In this document: positions 59,686 through 64,000 of the stretch, piece after piece
Position numbering within the stretch: the stretch's first letter is position 1
Layout of the letters: each line of letters begins with the position of its first letter
Assembly: GCA_945862385.1 (NCBI GenBank)
Contig: CAMAXV010000001.1
Span: 1-64,000, forward strand
Direction: 5' to 3'
From: Chitinophaga pinensis
Lineage (GTDB): Bacteria > Bacteroidota > Bacteroidia > Chitinophagales > Chitinophagaceae
DNA length: 64,000 bases
The notes under the pieces: generated by a model
Databases searched by the model: none
What the model was told of the DNA's origin: nothing
The model's input: only the letters and a program-made list of their open reading frames with translations
Made by a program: the position numbers and the translations under genes

Positions 59686-62610
59686 TCACCCCTTCTGCAA
59701 AAACGCCAGGAGATCGGCCATCTGCTGGTGATTCAAACTGGTCTCCAGTCCCTCCATCATGAGTGAGCTGCCGAGGGAAGACATGCTTTCAATGTCACTG
59801 CGCTCCACCACCACTTCACGTCCTCCCTGCTGCCTGAGCACAACCTGACGGCTGTTTTCGGCATGCACGATTCCTATGTGTGTTTGTCCGGAGCGGGTGA
59901 CCAGCTTATGCTGAATGTAACGTGTATCCACAGCAGAATTGGGATCAAGAATTTCATGGAGGATAGCTTCACGGCTTTTGCGGTTGATTTCAGTGAGGGC
60001 TGGCCCAACTGCCTGTCCGATTTTACCATACTGATGACAGCTTGAACAGACTTGTGTGAACAGTTGCTGTCCGGCCTCAACCTTACCCGTCAACTGAAGG
60101 GCAGGCTGCATGGCAGCAATGGCTTCTTTCCTGTTCACCACACCTGCATCTGAGAACAATTTTTCAGCACGCTTGCGGGTCTTCATGTTATCCGTCCACC
60201 ACAACAACTGCCGGCGTCGTTCCAGGTCGAAATTCATTTCACCAATATTGATCATTCCCTTTTCCAGTCCGGTGAGCAGGGCATCATGGTTGGCCTCCAC
60301 ATAAATAAGCAGGTCGCTCGCATAGCGACGGATATACGGACCAAGGTCTTTCCATATGGCAAGGATTCGGTATCCTGTTTTGGGATCACCCTGTTCATAC
60401 AACTGGCGGAGTGCAGCTTCCTGCAGCTCAGGAGCTGCTTCCTTACCAAGACAAGCATAAAGAAGCGCTTCTCGTTCGCTAAAAGGCAGCAGGGAAACCA
60501 GTCGCAGATTCACCAGCCGTTGGCTGTCGGCCACCCCTTTGGCAAGGACACTATTCAGTGCTTCCCTGCTCATGGTGAGCTGTCTGGCAGTTGGAGGCAG
60601 TCCGAGCTTTGCACGCAACACCGATAGCACAGCCATCTCATCCACTGCTGCCTGGCGGTCAAGCTGATCGAGCAATATCTGGATGGCTTGACTGGCAGTA
60701 TTCCACTGTCGCTCTCCGAGGGCTTTGAGGACGGTCTGCCTGTCTGATGGTCTTTTTGCTTTTGCTACTTCACCCAAAACGATTTCAAGTTCTGTGGCAT
60801 TGTCGATTTGCAGGGTGAGGTTATGAAGGAGTTCCTCACTAAGCGGAGTATCCTGATTGAGCCGGTTTTGTAGCCATGTTACCGCAACGGGACTGGCAGC
60901 AAGGGTAAATGCGGCATTGTTCCAGCGGTCTGCCGGCAGCGTAGCTGCCGCATCAAGGGCAGCAAGGAGTTTAGAGGTGTCAGCATGCTGCATCACTGAC
61001 GCTGTTAATGCAGCCTGCATGCGCACCCGCTGATTATCGTCGGTCAGCCTGTTCATGACCAGCGAAACGACTGCTGTATTGGAAGGATCCCGTTCTGCTA
61101 TCTGCAGGGCGTTTTCACGAATGCCTGGATCAGCATCCTCAAGCGCGTTTTTCAGTTCTGTGGGACGAAGTTTGCCAGCCAGAGTCAGCTGCCAGAGCGC
61201 ATGCAATCGACCGAACACATCACTTTCTTTGAGCAGTGCATGCAGGGCTTCCTCATCAGTTGCAGCAAGTCCTTTTTCCAACAGAAGCCTGTGCGCTGTC
61301 ATTCTCACCCATTGATTGGGGTCACGGAGTGCCTGAACATCAGCCAGACTGCTGTTCCAGCTGATTACCGGCCGGCTTCGCCGGCCGGTACGGTGCAACC
61401 TGTAAATCCTGCCCTGATCCTTACCGGCATTCAGGTCAAGGCTGTCTTCAATCTCATCAGGTATCCATTCCGGATGTTCAATCACTTTGCGGTGCATATC
61501 AAGGATGTAAATGAGTCCGTCCGGACCAACCGTCATATTCACCGGACGAAAAGAGCGGTCTGCTGAAGCCAGTAATTCCTTCCCTTCCATAACCCTTGAA
61601 GCCGAAAAGGCTGCACCATTATTCTTGAGGCGGTCAGCATGAATCAGGTTCATCACCACATCCGCCACTAAAAGCGTATGGTCGAAGTCAGAACCATAAG
61701 CACCACCCCCGTAGTAAAGCGTGCCACAGGAACCGGAGAAATAACCAGATTGCTCGGGATGATTGACGCGGGTTTCCTGTTCACCAATGGGATAGATACG
61801 GGAAGTGCCATTTTCTTCATGATCGGAAATATTGGTCAGCGAATGGTGCAGGGTGAGTCTGGCGTCTTGCATGTATTTCCGGGGAAACACCAGCTGTGAA
61901 GCGTGTTCCAAGTTATGCGTTTCAAAAAATCTTCCGTAAGGATCCATAGCCAGTCCAAACCCTCCGGAAGATTCTCCGAGGGTTTCCATTTTTCGTGTCT
62001 TCAGGTCAATCACCAGGTCATTGCCTTCCATATTCAATACAGAGCTGGTGTCTCCCCACCAGTATGGCTTCCCAGAATTACCGCCATTCGCGATGTAAAT
62101 CCTTCCGTCCAGCCCGAGGGTAAGTCCGTTGAAATTATGCTGAAGATTGCCAATCTCAAAGCCACCCATCAACGTATCCCGCGTGTCGGCACGAAGGTCG
62201 CCATCCGTATCCCAGATATGCAAAAGATAGGGAGGTGCCGCAACTAGCAATCCCTCCCGGTAGGGCATGATAGAACTGGCCAGCTGCAGGCTATCTGCAT
62301 AAACTGCTGAGCTGTCGTACCGCCCATCTCTGTCATGATCAAACAACATGGAAACATAGCTCTGCTTGTCTTCCTGTGGGTATCCGGGCATCTGCAATAC
62401 ATACGCATGGCCTGAAGCATCAAATTCCAGGTCTACCGGATCATGGATCAATGGTTCCACTGCCACCTGTTCGAGCCAGAAATCATCAGCCAGTTGAAAA
62501 CCTTCCGGTGATTGGGGATTTTTTCCATTGCATGAATTCAATGCGTTAACAGTTATCAGCAGCCATGCTGACACCAAAACTGACCTTAACTGAAAATTAG
62601 TGTAAGGCAT
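59686..62610 (-). CDS. PVC-type heme-binding dehydrogenase/cytochrome c lipoprotein
   Basis: A 974-residue protein with a likely lipoprotein signal (NALNSCNGK). The beta-propeller part (LEFDASGHAYVLQMPGYP and onward to about 385) is followed by HEAT-like helices (about 390-830) and a C-terminal cytochrome c domain with CSSCH in QVCSSCHQYGKIG and distal Met in SLMMEGLET. It shares architecture with the 15473 protein (1025 residues) but the sequence has diverged well. Probably periplasmic oxidation of a sugar or related compound. It is divergent from the exported methyltransferase gene (69-bp gap). Confidence 0.88.
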   Translation of the reverse strand: MPYTNFQLRSVLVSAWLLITVNALNSCNGKNPQSPEGFQLADDFWLEQVAVEPLIHDPVDLEFDASGHAYVLQMPGYPQEDKQSYVSMLFDHDRDGRYDSSAVYADSLQLASSIMPYREGLLVAAPPYLLHIWDTDGDLRADTRDTLMGGFEIGNLQHNFNGLTLGLDGRIYIANGGNSGKPYWWGDTSSVLNMEGNDLVIDLKTRKMETLGESSGGFGLAMDPYGRFFETHNLEHASQLVFPRKYMQDARLTLHHSLTNISDHEENGTSRIYPIGEQETRVNHPEQSGYFSGSCGTLYYGGGAYGSDFDHTLLVADVVMNLIHADRLKNNGAAFSASRVMEGKELLASADRSFRPVNMTVGPDGLIYILDMHRKVIEHPEWIPDEIEDSLDLNAGKDQGRIYRLHRTGRRSRPVISWNSSLADVQALRDPNQWVRMTAHRLLLEKGLAATDEEALHALLKESDVFGRLHALWQLTLAGKLRPTELKNALEDADPGIRENALQIAERDPSNTAVVSLVMNRLTDDNQRVRMQAALTASVMQHADTSKLLAALDAAATLPADRWNNAAFTLAASPVAVTWLQNRLNQDTPLSEELLHNLTLQIDNATELEIVLGEVAKAKRPSDRQTVLKALGERQWNTASQAIQILLDQLDRQAAVDEMAVLSVLRAKLGLPPTARQLTMSREALNSVLAKGVADSQRLVNLRLVSLLPFSEREALLYACLGKEAAPELQEAALRQLYEQGDPKTGYRILAIWKDLGPYIRRYASDLLIYVEANHDALLTGLEKGMINIGEMNFDLERRRQLLWWTDNMKTRKRAEKLFSDAGVVNRKEAIAAMQPALQLTGKVEAGQQLFTQVCSSCHQYGKIGQAVGPALTEINRKSREAILHEILDPNSAVDTRYIQHKLVTRSGQTHIGIVHAENSRQVVLRQQGGREVVVERSDIESMSSLGSSLMMEGLETSLNHQQMADLLAFLQKG

Positions 62611-62679
62611 ATATAAACATTGAATAGGTTTAATTGTAATGTATCAGCAACACTTACCACGGTACACAGCTTAAATTTA

Positions 62680-63393
62680 ATGAAAATGTCAAAGCCATTA
62701 CATCTGTTGATCTGCATATTTACCTTTTTTGTCAGTAACCTTGCATTACAGGCTCAGGAAAAATATGTGCTCAAAAAAGGGGATCCTAACGGCATCGGGA
62801 AATGGTATATGGGCCGACAAATCGCGCAGGTGATGAGTCACTGGGGGATCGACTGGCTCGAAAGACCTGAACGGGAGATGGAAGAAAACACCAGTATGCT
62901 GATCAGCAACCTGGGTTTAAAAACCGGAATGACCATTGCAGACATCGGTGCCGGAAGTGGATACCATGTGGCGCTCATGGCTCCAAAGGTTGGTCAGGCC
63001 GGAAAGGTTTATGCCGTTGATGTGGAGCCCGAGATGATCCGTTTCATACAGGAACGTATCAAAATGGAAAAACTGAATAATGTGACCCCCGTGCTGGGCA
63101 CGGAACAATCGGTTAAACTTCCTGAATCATCAGTAGACCTGATGCTGCTGGTGGATGTTTACCACGAATTCGCTTATCCCTACGAAATGGCGCGGTCTAT
63201 GCTGGCTGCACTCAAACCAGGTGGCAGGTTGGTATTGGTGGAGTTCCGGACAGAAGACCCGTTGGTACCCATCAAAGAAATCCATAAAATGAGCCAACAG
63301 CAGGCCGTGAAGGAACTCAAGGCAGCAGGGTTCAAATTCACCAAAAACATAAGCAACCTCCCCTGGCAGCACTGTTTGGTTTTTGAAAAGTAA
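62680..63393 (+). CDS. Exported class I SAM-dependent methyltransferase
   Basis: A 237-residue protein with an apparent signal peptide (LLICIFTFFVSNLALQAQE). ADIGAGSGYHVALMA is motif I of class I methyltransferases, YAVDVEPEMI motif II, and VDLMLLVDVYHEFAYP motif IV. MGRQIAQVMSHWGIDWLER before the fold is a conserved lead-in seen in other secreted relatives. S-adenosylmethionine is not expected in the periplasm, so either the signal is uncleaved and the enzyme faces the cytoplasm, or the protein has changed role. The ATG at 62680 is used because it starts the signal. Confidence 0.82.
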   Translation: MKMSKPLHLLICIFTFFVSNLALQAQEKYVLKKGDPNGIGKWYMGRQIAQVMSHWGIDWLERPEREMEENTSMLISNLGLKTGMTIADIGAGSGYHVALMAPKVGQAGKVYAVDVEPEMIRFIQERIKMEKLNNVTPVLGTEQSVKLPESSVDLMLLVDVYHEFAYPYEMARSMLAALKPGGRLVLVEFRTEDPLVPIKEIHKMSQQQAVKELKAAGFKFTKNISNLPWQHCLVFEK

Positions 63394-63397
63394 AAAA

Positions 63398-63490
63398 GAG
63401 TTTAGTTGAGAGTTGAGCTTGCCTGCCTTCGGCAGGAGAGTTTAGTTTAGAGTTGAAAGATTATCTCTCAACTCTAAACGATCAACTATT
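63398..63490. repeat. CTCTCAACT-type hairpin repeat with inserted CCTGCC/GGCAGG hairpin
   Basis: It contains GTTGAGAGTTGAGC, then GCCTGCCTTCGGCAGG, then TTAGAGTTGAAAG and CTCTCAACTCTAAAC. It relates to the pair at 59481-59666. The internal GAGCTTGCCTGCC...GGCAGG hairpin is also present in the MITE-like elements at 4942-5174 and 54823-55029. It follows the methyltransferase gene by a few bases. Confidence 0.7.
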
Positions 63491-63619
63491 TAACAGCTTT
63501 GCTGTAAACATAGAGGTGCTATAAACTGGAAAATACTTCAACCAGCCGTTTTTTCCCCCACTCCAGCAATTGCACATTTCCTAACTTGCCATGCACCATC
63601 TTTGTAAAAACCGTGAGGA

Positions 63620-64000
63620 ATGAATAAACCGGAAGTTCAGGAATATGAGCGGGCTTTCAGCAGGCTGAATGCTGAACAGCAGGCAGCTGTGCTGGAAACG
63701 GAGGGACCGGTGATGGTAGTGGCCGGACCAGGTACGGGCAAGACGGAAGTACTTTGCATGCGCATTGGTAGAATTCTGCAGGTACAGGACTGCCATCCTT
63801 CCGGTATACTATGTCTGACCTTTTCAAGAGCGGCTGTAGAAAACATCCGCTTGCGGCTTCAAACTTTGATCGGAACTACTGCAAATCTGGTGGAAGTGCA
63901 TACTTTTCATTCTTTCAGTCACAAGCTCTTGAGAGAAAAGGGTGTAGGAATCCTGCGCAACAAAAAACTGATCAGCAGGGCACAACAATCCATGCTACTC
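63620..64000 (+). CDS. UvrD-type SF1 helicase, N-terminal part (continues past the window)
   Basis: The first 127 residues: LNAEQQAAVLETEGPVMVVA then GPGTGKTEVLCMRI is the Q motif and Walker A (motif I) of UvrD/Rep/PcrA helicases; GILCLTFSRAAVENIRLRL is motif Ia and HTFHSFSHKLL motif Ib. The ATG at 63620 follows GAGGAA, a possible ribosome site. The helicase type (UvrD, AddA or an accessory SF1 protein) cannot be settled without the rest. Confidence 0.9.
   Translation, partial: MNKPEVQEYERAFSRLNAEQQAAVLETEGPVMVVAGPGTGKTEVLCMRIGRILQVQDCHPSGILCLTFSRAAVENIRLRLQTLIGTTANLVEVHTFHSFSHKLLREKGVGILRNKKLISRAQQSMLL

Overview
The window looks like a chromosomal segment of a Bacteroidota bacterium, probably Chitinophagaceae or a close relative. 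This rests on recognised families, not on a database search: a GLPGLI protein next to a carboxypeptidase-regulatory/beta-barrel outer-membrane protein, several lipoproteins, PVC-type cytochrome c proteins, promoters resembling the Bacteroidota -7 box TAnnTTTG, few Shine-Dalgarno sites, and nested palindromic intergenic repeats. I see no rRNA, tRNA or CRISPR array.

Layout. 1-1.7 kb is a mobile/degraded edge: the end of an IS3-family element, a Fic AMPylase and a 5'-truncated YoeB-type toxin. 1.7-26.9 kb is mostly catabolic and envelope metabolism: a ROK kinase overlapping a Rieske oxygenase with a convergent MFS transporter, a NagB-type deaminase, a PIG-L deacetylase, a glucarate dehydratase-like enolase-superfamily enzyme, a penicillin-acylase family hydrolase, two Gfo/Idh/MocA oxidoreductases, a WYL regulator, a three-gene set of two phosphatase-superfamily enzymes and a large cytochrome c protein, a CstB-like persulfide dioxygenase-rhodanese fusion, a TMEM175-like channel, an SMP-30 protein and a glycosyltransferase. 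27-38.2 kb encodes secreted and outer-membrane products: three tandem subtilisin-like lipoproteins with two to five FN3-like modules, a PepSY-type protein, and the GLPGLI/beta-barrel pair.

38.3-55.7 kb is the accessory part: two unknown paralogues flanking a YceI gene, a nuclease/transposase remnant, a SWIM zinc-finger protein with an unknown partner, an AAA/DUF4143 ATPase, a 1313-residue SF1 helicase with a C-terminal Vsr/MTES_1575-like nuclease, two separate minimal-nucleotidyltransferase modules around a small secreted repeat protein, and a WYL regulator beside a calcineurin-like phosphoesterase and an unknown cysteine-cluster protein. The mix of helicase-nuclease, MNT/HEPN modules, WYL and remnants resembles a defence island. 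No single complete known defence system is evident, so this is where an undescribed one would most likely lie.

55.9-59.5 kb is a compact lysine-degradation operon (lysine 6-dehydrogenase, DUF1338 2-oxoadipate dioxygenase, ALDH7-type semialdehyde dehydrogenase). The window ends with a second PVC-type cytochrome, an exported SAM methyltransferase and the start of a UvrD-type helicase. A dispersed MITE-like repeat family occurs at 4.9, 12.5 and 54.8 kb; the two full copies are inverted relative to each other and lie 50 kb apart.
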